A stretch of DNA of 64,000 bases. It comes from Avena insularis (Eukaryota > Streptophyta > Magnoliopsida > Poales > Poaceae). The position numbers and the translations under genes are program-made. The notes under the pieces are model-generated. The model saw nothing but the letters and a program-made list of their open reading frames with translations. It did not search any database and was not told the origin of the DNA. Below, piece by piece: positions 45,498 through 57,120 of the stretch. The stretch covers positions 464,885,650 to 464,949,649 of the forward strand of contig CM042684.1 of NCBI GenBank assembly GCA_023614405.1, written 5' to 3'. Position 1 is the stretch's first letter. The number at the start of each line of letters is the position of its first letter.

Positions 45498-45922
45498 AAC
45501 TATACGGGCGGGATATGTAGCTCCCGCCATATAGTTGCGGTGGCGTCGACAATTAGGGTTTTTTATGCCAGAACATAGGTATACAGGTGCAACTATACGG
45601 CTGGATCATAATGGTCCCGCCGTATAGTTGGTCGTCAAAACTTCTGTGTCCTCGAGATAAATTTTCTTGGACAGGCATCGATAACTATACGGCCGGAATT
45701 TTTATTCCTGTCGTATAGTTGGTCGTCAAACCATCAGTACCTTGGAAAAGAAATTCGACGAAGGCATCAATATCTATATGGCCAGAACTATACGGCCAGA
45801 ATTTTTATTCCTGCCGTATAGTTGGTCGTTAAATCTTCTGTACCTACCGAAGAAAATTTGTTGATGGCAAAGATATCTATACGGCCAAACTATATGGCCG
45901 GAATTTTTATTGTTGTATAGTT
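45498..45922. repeat. Array of five AACTATACGGC hairpins
   Basis: Five inverted repeats of 35-39 bases at 45498-45536, 45591-45629, 45683-45720, 45786-45823 and 45888-45922, spaced about 92-103 bases apart. Each has the arm AACTATACGGC(C/G)GG, an AT-rich loop often GAATTTTTATTC, and the arm CC(T/C)GCCGTATAGTT. They are linked by related spacers (GGTCGTCAAA, then CTTCTGT-like words). Units 3-5 are most alike, so the array grew by tandem duplication. It is located between protease and env-position ORF of E2. Confidence 0.9.
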
Positions 45923-46339
45923 GGTCGTTAAACCTTCAGTAGTCATCAAAAAGTTTCTATTTCTTCGAGAATTCTTTCTTATCTTGAAGTTTAGCGAAAC
46001 ACCCAGTTTTTTACAGAAAAATGACAGAATTTTTTTCGACCAATAACAACATGTATAGAGCAGGATTCTTAGTACTACCTAACTTCTTCTCCTAAATTGG
46101 AGATTCACTTTTTAATCTAGACAAAATGATTAAGCTAGTTTTTGTAGATAAAACTCAAACTTTTATTTTTATACTTATTCTACGCTTGTTCAATCGATAT
46201 TTCTACTACTTTTTGATAGCTGCATCTTCACGAGCGCGCTTCGTCAAGAATGTCTGTGAAAAAGTTGTAGGAATGCGACGAACATTTTATTCTTTATTTT
46301 ATTTTATTAATGTGATGGGTTGACTCCCATTAAGCATTT

Positions 46340-46990
46340 TATTAAGAATGGTTGAATAACTTAACCCCTTCTTTGTTCTCGAATTCTTACCTCGGGTTGC
46401 CCCTTATCAAAGGCACTTACCACATGAACTCGTTTTACCGGTGGAATATATCTTTCTCCTTCTTCTAGCTTCTTTGGAAAATACCGGATGATTTCAGCAT
46501 CATAAACATTGGAGATTATTTTTCCCTCAGCATAATCAACCGATGCTTTTGTGGTACTAAGAAAAGGTCTTCCAAGTATTATGGATGATTTTTCATCCTA
46601 TGGCATTTCAAGAATAATAAAATCAGTGGAAATAACATGCTCATTTATTCTAAGTAGAACATCCTCAATCATACCAATGGGTTGTTTAGTGGATTTATTA
46701 GCCATCTGTACAGTGATAGTAGTAGGGGAATACTCCCCTAATCCTAACCTTTTATAGAGGGAATATGGCATTACACTAACTCCTGCACCTAAATCACACA
46801 AGGCATTGTGAATATCTATTTTGCCAATTGAGCATGAAATAGTTGGTATTCCAGGATCTCCCAATTTAGACAATAGCTTCCCATTAGCAGGATAACTAGT
46901 CACCATGGCAACAGTTTCAGTTATTTCTTTCTTTCTACTAAGAATATCGCGGAGGAATTTAGAATAGGTGGGAACTTTTATTGCTTCCAC
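46340..46990 (-). pseudogene. Aspartic protease of E2
   Basis: Open from 46990 to 46598: LSKLGDPGIPTISCSI, active-site block CDLGAGVSVMPYSLYKRLGL, MANKSTKQPIGMIEDV. After a stop near 46598 the second half is still legible to about 46400 (GRPFLSTTKASVDYAEGKI). Clearly related to the E3 protease at 13360-14124. It would mature Gag inside particles. No polymerase follows. Confidence 0.8.
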
Positions 46991-47132
46991 AAATGGAATT
47001 TCTAGATGAAGATCACGAAGTGCCTTTTTGAAAGAATCATAGATTACCTGATCCGGTGCTTTCTTTTTTCGATCTCGATAAGGAAGCTTTTTCTCACCTT
47101 TCTTGTTCTTGTCTTTTAGCTTTTGTGGGGGA

Positions 47133-48647
47133 CTAGGCTCTTTTTTTGCTGCTTATCGCTTTTCTTCTTTCTACTACAACAACTTCATCTTCATTGCTTT
47201 CTTCTCTTGGATCAACCGTATCTACATCAGAGTCATAACAGTCATCATGTGCATCATTTTGGTCCTTGTTGGTTTGATCTTTTGTTTCTTGAGCAGTTTC
47301 ATCTTGAGGATCCACCTGTGTATCATCTTCTTGGCTTGCTTTGAGCAAGGCTTTTTTCCTTTCGATCTTTTTCAGCTTCATATTCTGGTGGTCCTAATGG
47401 TCCTGTAACAACTGCACCTCTTCTTCTAACAACATTATTAGAAACATGAATATCTATATCATCTTGAAGAAAAAATTGATAATCAGATGATATTTGTTCA
47501 CATTGGGTTTCAATCATACTAAGATACATGTGAAATAATTTTATTTCTTGGCCAATCTCATCATAATTTTCCGTGAGTTCCGCCAAAATCTTTTTATGTC
47601 TTTGGAAATGCTTATGTAGGTTATTATGAGATTTTTCTTGTCGATGTTTTAATTCTTGAAAAACTTTTTTAGTTTCATCTTGTTCAGTAAAAAATTGTAA
47701 CAAGTCTACTTTGTTCTCCTTAACAAGTTCAGAAGGTATACCTTTTTGTTTCATTGTTTTGCATACTTTAGGCATAAAATCAGGAGTTATACGAAGCATC
47801 CCTTTTTCCAGCTTAGTGTCGAAATTAGGATTATATAAAGAATCATTCTTAGCCCTAGTAGACATTAATTCCAAACATGCTTTAATAGTTAAGTTATTTA
47901 TCGACCCTCTTGCTGATAAGTCAAGCAACTCTCTGCTTTGAGTATTAAGACCATGGTAAAATAAATGGCAAATAGTTGATTCAGAATAGCCATGATTAGG
48001 AATTCTATTGATCATTCCAAAGAATCTATCCTAGGATTGTTGGTACTTTTCTCCCATGTTCTGACTAAAGTTGCCTATATTCTTTCTAGTTTCAGTTACC
48101 TTTTTAAAAGGATTAAACCTGTTTATGAATTTAACAATATATTTTTCCCAACCTTTAATGTAATGTGAGGAGATAATATAACCAGTCTAGAGCCTTACCT
48201 TTAAGAGACCAATGAAAAAATTTAGACAAGAGAAGTCTCTTGGCAAACCTTTTGGTCCAAGTGTTGTCATAACATTGTCAAACTCTCTAATATGTCTTCC
48301 TAGGGCTTCATCTTCCCTTCCACTGAAAGCTTTTTCCTACAAAATTTTAATAATTCCATCATCAAATCGATACTCTCTAACTCCAAGAATAGGAAATTTT
48401 ATTGGTTGTTCAAGGAAAGCAAAGTTTGGAGCACTGTATCTCTAAGAGTTTTCTCAGGTTTCTTGGGAGTTATCCTGTAAATGGACATGATTTCCATAAA
48501 ACTACTCAGGTTTTCAACTTCAACCTTGTATGATCTTAAAAGTTTTTTAATAATTTCATCGCGCCGTGGAATAGGCACACGCTCAAAATAATCTGGTAAA
48601 TAGGTCCTACCAGAGCGTGTAGATCCTTTGTGTCCTAGGGAGACCAT
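47133..48647 (-). pseudogene. gag of E2 (copy B)
   Basis: Starts at 48647 (MVSLGHKGS) and includes the part outside copy A. Broken between 48399 and 48015. The capsid core (FHWSLKGKALDWLYYLP) is at about 48229-48070. The segment 48015-47323 is open for 230 codons: HLFYHGLNTQSRELLDLSA, typical of the end of the Retrotrans_gag domain, then a helical region with many Lys and Glu. An acidic and Lys-rich tail (47381-47133) leads to the protease. No zinc knuckle is seen. Confidence 0.8.
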
Positions 48648-48698
48648 TTTGTAGTAGTAACACCTGAAATGTCAAGAGACAAAGATTTAGCGCTTAGA

Positions 48699-48716
48699 TC
48701 CCCGGCAATGGCTCCA
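48699..48716 (-). promoter_or_regulatory. Primer-binding site of E2 (copy B)
   Basis: Identical to the copy A site: TGGAGCCATTGCCGGGGA on the minus strand, 16 of 18 bases as in the tRNA-Asp site. Confidence 0.75.
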
Positions 48717-48726
48717 GAAAATATCT

Positions 48727-50184
48727 TGATGTCTGCAAGTGCATAGATCATTTGTAGCTAGTTTAGAAGTATAGATATCGATCCCACAGGGAGCCCAAAG
48801 GTAATTTATGAGTGAAGCCTCTGTCACACTCAAAGTTTTCATAGGTCTTTGAGTGAATTGACTGCATGTATGGAAATAAGAATGAAATTTGGATTAAACT
48901 GGATGTATTTAAATAAAACTAAAATGTAAACTTTAGTAATAAAAGGCATAAAAGTAAATAACGATTTGATTGTTTGTGGTTTTTGCAGATGGCGAAGAAG
49001 GCACGGGGAGATACAGTTCATGGTGATAGTGACTGTCAGGTGGAAGAATGATAAGTGTAACAATTATAATCTTATAAATATATGTGTAGGTGAGGAACCC
49101 ATAATTAGCCGGAACTCCTCTTGGTAGATTTCATCCCAACTTCAATAATCTTACTAGCCTGTTACCAAAACCATGGTCACTCACTAGACAATTAAGATCC
49201 TTCAGGTTTCTTAGAAATTAAGCTCCTTAGATCGTACTAATGCAATAAGGACAGTGGTTCCTCGAGATCCTCGAATCAAACTAGTTTTCCATTGATATCC
49301 CAATGTCACTCGGGGTCGCCGGTCTACTAGCGAACAAGATCCTATCTATGTAGAACAAATCATCATGTTGTTTGGGCCCTTAATTGGACAACAAGCATTA
49401 GGAATCCCATAGATAGTCAAGCACACATAATATAATAATTAAAATCAATCATAAACTAATGGAAAACATATGGAGGCACATCACATATCACCAATCCCTT
49501 ACATCTCCCACGCCCAAGGAACTTACTCACACATGAGAGAACAAAGCATCATCAATATAATTAAATAAAGGGAGTTCTTCTCGATATTACCGTGGAGATC
49601 CACAATAAGAATAGAAAAGTAATCCAACAAAATTCAAGATAGGAAGAAACAATCTCAAATCCAAATCTTGCAAGGTGAAGATCTCTCTCTTTCTCAAGTA
49701 CAATTAATAGCTATGAGGATGTGTTGGCTAGGAGGTCGAAGATCGTGGAGCGAGATGAAGAACGTCTTCCCCTTCTTCTCCGGATCTCTTCTTTCTCCCT
49801 TCTAGATGGGATGGCGGCTGCTATGTTATGATTTCGCGTCTGGCCTCTTCATGAAAGTTATCCCTTTTGGTAAGACGGAGGTGGCCGCAGCTATACGGCG
49901 GGAACTATACAGCCGGCAAAATATTCCTGCTGTATAGTTGCTCGTTAAAGCTTCTGTATGCTCCCCTTGATTGCTTCCAAAAAGAGACTTGCTTGTTTTC
50001 GCCTGAATATTGTGTTTCTCTTGTTAAAACCTTCCGTTGATGTTCAGAACCTGAAACACACATTAAAAACCAAGTTTTCTTCACTACCTAAGTATTAGCG
50101 TTAGGTAAAGCTAGAAAACGATCAAATCCATAAGAAAACCATCAATAAAAACCATCAAAAATATGTCGAATCTCACAGCTATCA
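48727..50184 (-). mobile_element. 5' LTR of E2 (copy B)
   Basis: Full LTR of about 1.46 kb, TG...CA. Its U3 hairpin region (49886-49945) is better preserved than in copy A: CTATACGGCGGGAACTATAC, AGCCGGCAAAATATTCC, TGCTGTATAGTTGC, that is, an AACTATACAGC inverted repeat plus a half unit. Confidence 0.88.
49886..49945 (-). repeat. AACTATAC hairpin in U3 of the E2 LTR
   Basis: Inverted arms AACTATACAGC(C)GG and C(C)TGCTGTATAGTT around an AAAATATT loop, with a preceding half arm CTATACGGCGGG. Same family as the five-unit array inside E2 and the hairpin in LTR E4. In copy A (2064-2110) the CG-containing parts are reduced. Confidence 0.8.
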
Positions 50185-50189
50185 GTCCC

Positions 50190-51031
50190 CACCATTAACT
50201 ATGACACCCTTCGATTCAAAAACACTCCATACATGATTGAGACCTCTCTCATATGAATGATCATCAGAGGGACCTGGATGCCCATGATGACCCCTATGTA
50301 TTTCACGAATCTTATCGCTTGAACCTTTAACGTCGTTTCCCATTCCCTTTGCCACTTGATATACCTAGTTCATCTGAGATGATCTTTGGTATCTTCATAC
50401 CTTTGTTCGATCTTGTTACCGATGAATTTATTTACTCGTTCCCATGTCATTGCATTCCATGACCTAGTCACACTCTTGCAGGTTTCGTTAATGTAACACC
50501 ACCGAGATGGCCACGTGTATCTATCCGTTACATGGATTGGCAAATCTTGGTCTTGATTTTTACTCCTCTACTCATCCCTTTGGAAAACCTGAGTGGCACC
50601 TATTTGATCACCCAGTTATGGTCTGATACTTGACACCATCTAAGTTTCCCTCTAGAACGGTGATTTGTATTATCTTACAGTTCTAAGGATTAGGTTGCGA
50701 GGTTTTATTTTCGTTATCATCAATGGTGAACTTTGTAACTAGATCTGATTATGATATAACTATTGGGTGTTTGTCTATCACATCATTCAACCAATGACAT
50801 GACCTCATTGTCAATTGGCATAAATTCCCATGATCTTGAAACCCTAGATAATCCACATGGCCAATGAGCTAGTTCGCTAGAGGTAACTAGAGACACGTTT
50901 TTTACATACCACATGTGTATTAATGTTTTGTATTAACACAGTTATAGCATGGCATGAAACATATTATGAACATACAAGACATACATCAAATAAAACACTT
51001 TAATATTTGCCTCTAGGGCATATCTCCTTCA
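50190..51031 (-). mobile_element. Copia 1 5' LTR, U3 side (copy B)
   Basis: Continues the LTR interrupted at 43443 (joined it reads GCGTCCCCACC, as GCATCCCCACC at 36835 in the 3' LTR) and ends with ATATCTCCTTCA, the LTR terminus. Nearly identical to 2355-3192. Confidence 0.88.
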
Positions 51032-51449
51032 CCAGGATGCCCATAATGACCCCTGTGCATTCCATGATGACACTATCATTTGAACCGTAAAACATCGAGT
51101 CCAATTCCCTTTGTTTCTTCGATACGACTTGTCCGAGATCCGGTCATTGGTATCACATACCTTGTTCAAAATCATTAGTGACAGGTTCTATTTTACTGGT
51201 TCCCGTGATATTACATCCCCATGACCTAGTCACATGTTGCAACATTATGGATGTAATCTCACCAAGTCGGCCTTATGTATCTTACCCGTCACCTGGGTAA
51301 AAAATCCTGGTCTTGATTTATAGGGCTCAACTGTTCCTCTGGAATACCTAACATACACCTTTATAATCACTATTTTACCGAGTGACATTTGATGCAGTTA
51401 AGGCAGCCTTGGGAGACAGTGATTAATATGATCTCATGTGTCATGGGAA
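51032..51449 (-). mobile_element. Old Copia LTR, third fragment (copy B)
   Basis: Right-hand remnant of the Copia LTR into which Copia 1 inserted. Joining 35427 to it restores GATCAATAGCGGGACC/ATGCCCATAATGACCCC, parallel to GATCAATAAAGGGACCTAGATGGCC in Copia 2 (22506-22530). Confidence 0.7.
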
Positions 51450-51639
51450 TGAAAACGGCAGTCACTACCAAGGTTAGCGATTGAAATTTATGGGGGCAAG
51501 AGCGAGTCGCCATCCGCGGGTTGATATTTAGGGAAGACAAATGGGTTTACTCAGGTTGGGCCCCACGTAGGGTAAAAATCTACTTCCTACTAGATTGTAT
51601 TGATGGCAAGTGGATTACAAGATCGGTGAGCTCGACGGC

Positions 51640-53144
51640 TGATGACTGTGATATACAACACTTTTTAGCAATATAAATTGTGTCATTTTCCTATCATATC
51701 CTCCTCCATCTAACCACTGCTATGCTTAATATGCATGATTACTTGTTTTTGTTAAATTCAATATGAGCCTTGCACATTTAGTAGTTTAGGTAGAATTTTT
51801 TCCCTATTCCTTGTCTTTGACATGTGTGTAGGTGTTGATAATGATTATGGACAAAACAAAGGCAAAAGGAAAAATGCGAGCATAGTATGAAGGAGCTGCA
51901 GGGACCAGACTTGGCCATTTGAGAGGTTGAAAAAGTGATTTTTTTAAAACTTCTCAAAATAAAGATCCAAGACAATAGGGTTGTAGCCCTCGATGATAAA
52001 AACTCAACGAGCCCAAGAACAGCCAGAACGGAGTTTGTATGAAGAAATGGTGGCCAAAATACTAAAAGCATCTGCAAGTTTAACGAGCAACTATACAGCC
52101 GGAGCTATATTTTTTGTCGTATAGCTCCTTTGTATAGTTAAAAAAAATCGAAGCAAGGGATTTCGCCCAAAAGCTCCAGAACCTTCCTAAGTCATATAAC
52201 GGTATTGGGGGAACCCTAAGGCACCCCCAAGGGCTATATAAAGGAGGGAGGATCCAAGAGAGAGCCACCAAGCCATAGCCCTTTAGGGGCGGAGCTCTGC
52301 CGCCGCCGCCACCCATCCGATCTCCATTGTGGCGGAGCTCCACCTCAACCACACCTCCAAGATATAGATCTCTCTCAACACCATCACCATCAAGGCATCC
52401 AAGCAAGAAGAAGGGAAGGAGAAGGAAGACATCACCACCACCACACATCGATCTCCATCTGCATCATCATCTCCATCTCCCTCTCTCTTGTGTTTAGTAA
52501 TTGTAAGATTGAACACGGTTGTGATATCGTTATATATTTATATATGTTTTGCTGTTCATCCATGTGTGAGTGATTAATTCAATTCTAGGTTGAGGTATGA
52601 TCTAGTGCGCTAAGTTAGAATTTATTGTGATCTAAGATGATTTTATGTGATCCTTTGGTCCGGAAGTGCCTTTTGCCTTGTGGTGACGCGCGAGAACCAT
52701 GCATAGTGCACAGTAATGACAACCCGTAATAAAGTGGCGAATGTTTATTTATCTGAGAAATCTCTTATAGATCACACATATATTTGTCCATCTAGTACTA
52801 GTGAGACCGAAGCCTAGAAGTCCTCTCTTATTCCATTCAATCCTACAACTACAATCTCTTTAATTCAGTTCATATTCCTGTTTACTTTCTGTCTTAGTTT
52901 ATTTTGTTCTTGTTAAAAGTTCTTTGTTATTAGATACTTTAAACCTCTCTCAATTATCTCTGTTCTAGTAACTTATAGAATAGACTATTTACAAACCACG
53001 GTTTGGGTGAAACATGGCCGCATTGACAACGTGGCTGCGGGGTCGTGTTCTTTCCGTTCGACGATCTCCCATCGAGACAAACTCTTAAATATTTGCTGCT
53101 ACAAGTACTGCAATAACCCTATTGTTGGTGTAGGAATCTAGTCA
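51640..53144 (+). mobile_element. E4 solo LTR (copy B)
   Basis: TGATGACTGTGATATAC ... ATCTAGTCA, with TATA box CTATATAAAG at 52234. The hairpin at 52086-52140 has a degraded right arm, and about 15 bases fewer are present between 52120 and 52190 than in copy A. Confidence 0.65.
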
Positions 53145-53892
53145 GCAGCGGCTAGGCACCGAGTCACTTGGATGGGGTAGCTAACGTAAGCATAACGTGT
53201 ACCCTAGGGAGGCTTATATAGGGTCACCTAGCTTGGGTTGACAAGATTACAACCGAATCAATTTAGGTTTCGGAGGGTTTGACCTAATCCGAGTGGGCCT
53301 AACTAAGGTATTGGGCCTTTAGCTTCTAGTTGCCGGGCTTCATTCGAAGCCTCCTTATAGTCGCCATACCAGCTGGCTCACTCGCCATAGTCCTGGGCCA
53401 GTCGAATCTTCCCTCTAGGCATACCAGTATTGTCATATCCTCATCAGTAGTCCTCGAGCGTGTCAGGGGTTCGACGAAGGTGTCAAATTGGCAGTTGGAG
53501 TAGGCGAGTCCGTGTGCACTCCCAGTCGAATTAGTGGCGAACTCCTCCAATGAAGGGAATAGTATGTTCTCAGTCACAGCTAGGCAAGTCGGCGAGTGCT
53601 CGAGTTGCTTCGCTTAAGCGACTAGTGTGAGCGAGTGAAGTGAGCGAGTCGGTGATCTATTTGATTGAAGTTGGTAGTTAGGTTTAGTCAAACTAGCTAT
53701 TAGGTAATTCCTAATGGTAACCCTGGCGGAATTACCATGAGGCAACGACTATCTCAGGCCGTTTTACTTAACCCTCCTTATAAAAGGGAGTGGAGATATC
53801 TGATGCGGATACTCTGCACATTCCTCCACTCTTTCTTCTTCTTCACGAGCCACGTCCAGGCCTAGATTTCCAGATCAAGCGACCCCTTTCCT

Positions 53893-56800
53893 ATGGTGCC
53901 CCAAGGATCTCTAGGGAAGTCCAAATGCACCAGTCGTCTGCGATCGTTCAAGGCCGAGATCCTTGTCAAGGGAAAGTGCGAATCCCGTGGCAGTGAGACC
54001 GAGCCAAAGAGCGGTCGGAATTCATCCGCTTCCTTAGCCACCTAGGCGAGGTGGGTTTCCCACCTCGATCTTGTTGGTGATTCTATGCATACTACAATAT
54101 CAAGCCGCCAATGTAGGCCCCATAGCATCGAGAAGCTCACCATTTTTGTCATGTTCTGCGAGTGCTACTTGGGGTGCCGGCCGTACTTTCCCCTTTGGCT
54201 GGAACTATTCCATGGATGTGTTAGCTGTGAAGGGAAGGACGGTCCCATCTTAACATGGCGGTGTCATGTTCAACTAAATCCCAATGCCAAATTTCTGAAG
54301 CTGATGTTTCCAAACAAGGCGGTGAATGAATGGAAGAAATTCTGGTTTTCGTGAAGGAGTCCACCACCGCAGAGAGGTGGCACTCGACATACACCAGGCG
54401 AAGAGAGCCATCGAGGTTATTGGCGAAGAAGCTCTCCGAGGAGCAGAAGATGTCCATGGAGGATATGTGCTCTTGGATCACGAAGCTAGAGGACGAGGGA
54501 TTGGAAACCATCAACCTCTGCAACTGTTGGTTCAGGCGGCCCGGTTCCAGCTCTAGGAGCCCACTAGATGTACTAGTACATTGGGCCATCAGACCTGACA
54601 AAGTTGAGCATCAAAGGGTGGGCCACGGAATATTACAATGCGGCCTTGAAGAATATCACCGACGTGAAGTACACCGACTCATCGGCAGCACTTCGCCCAT
54701 ACACAGGAGGAAAGCATTCGGCCCCCCAGTAATTCTTCTATGACCACTTTCGGTAATTTCATTCACTTGCGTGAGTCAGAATTCTGATCCCAGCGCATTG
54801 GTTTCAGCTCTTCCGGGTTCTAGAGAATTGGCTTCCTCCGCAGCGAGGAGGTCCCTGACGAGCTTCTGAAGCGAGGACAAAGGGAAATTCGAGGCGAGGA
54901 GGAGGTCATAGAGGAACAAGAGCCCGCCTCCGCACCATGGAAGACTCGTGGCCAGAAGCGCCATGAGGTCGAGGCCAGCCGCAACCTCGAAGAGCTCGAC
55001 AGTGACATGAAGATCATTGACAAGCAAAGCTCCAGGCAAGTGCCCACTCTGACCAAGGCTGCACCAAAGACGAAACCACCGGCGAAGCCAGTGGCAATGC
55101 CAGTGGTGGTGTTTGAATCAGAGGATGAAGCCTAAGAGGTAGCGGTGGAGCTAGACATGGTGAAGGGGTGGAGGACCCGACATCGGTGATCGGGTCAGAG
55201 GCCCCAATAGTAACACAGGGGTCGGAGGCCCTAGCTATGGTGAAGGAATTAGAGACGCTAACAACGACGGGCACGTCGGTGAATAAGCCGGTGGCACCGC
55301 CCAAGCCGTGGAGTCAAGCGAGCCTGCTGGAGTCGGGGTTGACACGATCGCTCGGCCCCTTGCTGGAGAATCCCACGCATATTAGTAGGGGTCTGCGTAT
55401 TATTTTGGTTGCCAAGTAAGAATTTTCATTTTGTTGAATTGCATGAATGCTGTAGTCGTCGGAATTTCCGAATCACTGATTGTTCTGGATTTCACAGGGG
55501 CAAGGGGAAGAGAATAACACGGGCGACCGTGTCGAACATCCCCTCGAGCCGCGTCGAGGAGGGGTAAGATGCTTCCAAGAATAAGAAGAGCAACTCCGGT
55601 GAGGCGCTAGACCTCACCACTAAGAAGTAGAAGAAGGCCAACCTCGACCCAGCAAGCGAGGTGGAAACAAAGGGTACCGCGGGCGACATTGTCGTGTGCG
55701 CGGAAGGTGTTGCGGCCTAGGAGGTTGAAGGAGAGGACGCCGCTACAACCAAGGAGATGACAACGGTGTCCCTGTCAGTGGCGACCAAGGCTACGGTGTT
55801 TTCGTGGTTCCTTGCGAAGGGGCCCTCTGTGACCGCCCAAGCATAGGCGCCAGCAGTGGCTGAAGTCATCGATGGCAACATCAGGTTAATGGAAAAAGGA
55901 ACCCAGGGAGTGGCGTATCCAATGCCATATATGGGGGCCATCGAGCTCTACCGCTTGCTCGGCCAAGCACTCCAGGTTTGCCCAATCCCCCAGTGCCCAG
56001 TCCCCAAGGGTCGGGTCACTGGTTAGCAGCGAGTCGACACTTACAATTTTCGTGATTCCCCAGTCCCCGAGGGTCGGGCCACTGTTTAGCAGCAAGTCGA
56101 GTCTTGTATAGTGTGTTGATCATATTCTTGTATTGCAATGGAATGAGTGACGACCGACTTGTGGAATTGCGACTTGACATGACAACCTAAGCGATTAGCC
56201 AGCTTCGGGCTTCTGTGAGTATGTCGCTTTGCCTTGATTGGAAATCGACTATTGAATTCAGAATCGAATTGAATGTTTTATTCTATGTGTAGGTAATCAC
56301 GCCTCCGCGCTAGCCAAGGCCCGTGAGGCTTATGTGCCAGTGTCTGAGCTAGAAGCTACGAAGGTGACTGCTACCGCGGCGGAGGAGAAGGCCAAGGTGG
56401 CGCTGGCAGAGACGGAGAAGGCTAGATCCGCACTGGCGGAGGCGGAGAAGGATCACAAGGCCTCTGACTCTATTATCATGGAGTTGCAGGCGAAATTCTC
56501 CGACCTAGAAAAATCCGTCATTGAGAACTGTCGGCGTCTCCTTGGTGAGTACCTTTTCCTCTTTGATTTTGGTCGAGTCCTCGAACGTCCGAGTCCCCAA
56601 TTGACTAAATCCCTGAGTAGATCGAGTGTGTAAACACTTTGCGGATATCATAGGTCCGAGGGATCCAACAATGCATCGCTACAGAGCTAAGGACTGCATC
56701 AAAGAGGTGCTTGACGGTGCCTTGGCATCATCGATGTGCGTGTAGGCTATCCTTCAAGATATCTCGCCCACCAAAGGTGATTCACGAGGGCTTCATCGAG

Positions 56801-57120
56801 GCATGGATGTACTTGGAGGAGGTGACCACCGTGGTCGGGTGGATGATGCACTCCATGTTTCATCGCAGGGTGACCGCTGCGCTGAGCCTTGGTCTCGCAC
56901 ACTTCCCGAGGACTTCGAGCTCCACGATGTTACTAGCGGGTACCCTTCCTCGACCGGAGTCATCTAGATCGCTGATGTGTTGGTGCTGAATGCAAAGGCC
57001 ACCCCTTGTGCAGAGCGCGTCTTGGCAATGATTGACCTCCTCCCCTACCAGGAGAGTCGGGCCGCTCCTGGAGACAAGCAGCCGGAGCACCGCGATTTGG
57101 CGTCAGAGTGTCCGTTCTAG
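53893..57120 (+). pseudogene. Transposase_28-like gene, decayed (copy B)
   Basis: Same blocks as at 6065-9312. The domain core GPHSIEKLTIFVMFCECYLG and PYFPLWLELFHG are at about 54117-54235. The first exon has lost many bases (53880-54060), so its frame is worse than in copy A. The coiled-coil exon at 56284-56545 is better here: it reads IIMELQAKFSDLEKS where copy A lacks one codon (Ala). The C-terminal part to the stop at 57120 is closer to open than in copy A. Confidence 0.65.

Larger units (their letters stand above)
43444..50184 (-). mobile_element. E2 copy B: Athila-like Gypsy element without pol
   Basis: Minus-strand element with exact flanking 5-bp duplication GTCCC (43439-43443 and 50185-50189). 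In reading direction: 5' LTR (50184-48727), tRNA-Asp-type primer site, gag (from 48647), protease (to about 46340), hairpin array (45922-45498), env-position ORF (45141-43870), and a 3' LTR of which only the U5-side 425 bases remain (43868-43444). No reverse transcriptase, RNase H or integrase. The two outer LTR ends are intact, so the missing U3/R of the 3' LTR was lost by an internal deletion. Confidence 0.85.
35428..51031 (-). mobile_element. Copia 1: BARE/Angela-like element, complete but split by E2
   Basis: Minus-strand Copia element with both LTRs (3' LTR 35428-37684; 5' LTR 42652-43443 plus 50190-51031), primer site, gag-protease, integrase, reverse transcriptase and RNase H in Copia order, and a polypurine tract. 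Flanking bases CCGGG (35423-35427) and CCAGG (51032-51036) are a probable 5-bp target duplication with one change. Every coding domain is broken or has lost key residues. Confidence 0.85.

Noticed and set aside
45498..45922. CRISPR or MITE cluster as explanation of the hairpins
   Set aside because: Spacers are themselves related to each other and no target duplications flank the units; this is tandem growth of one motif.
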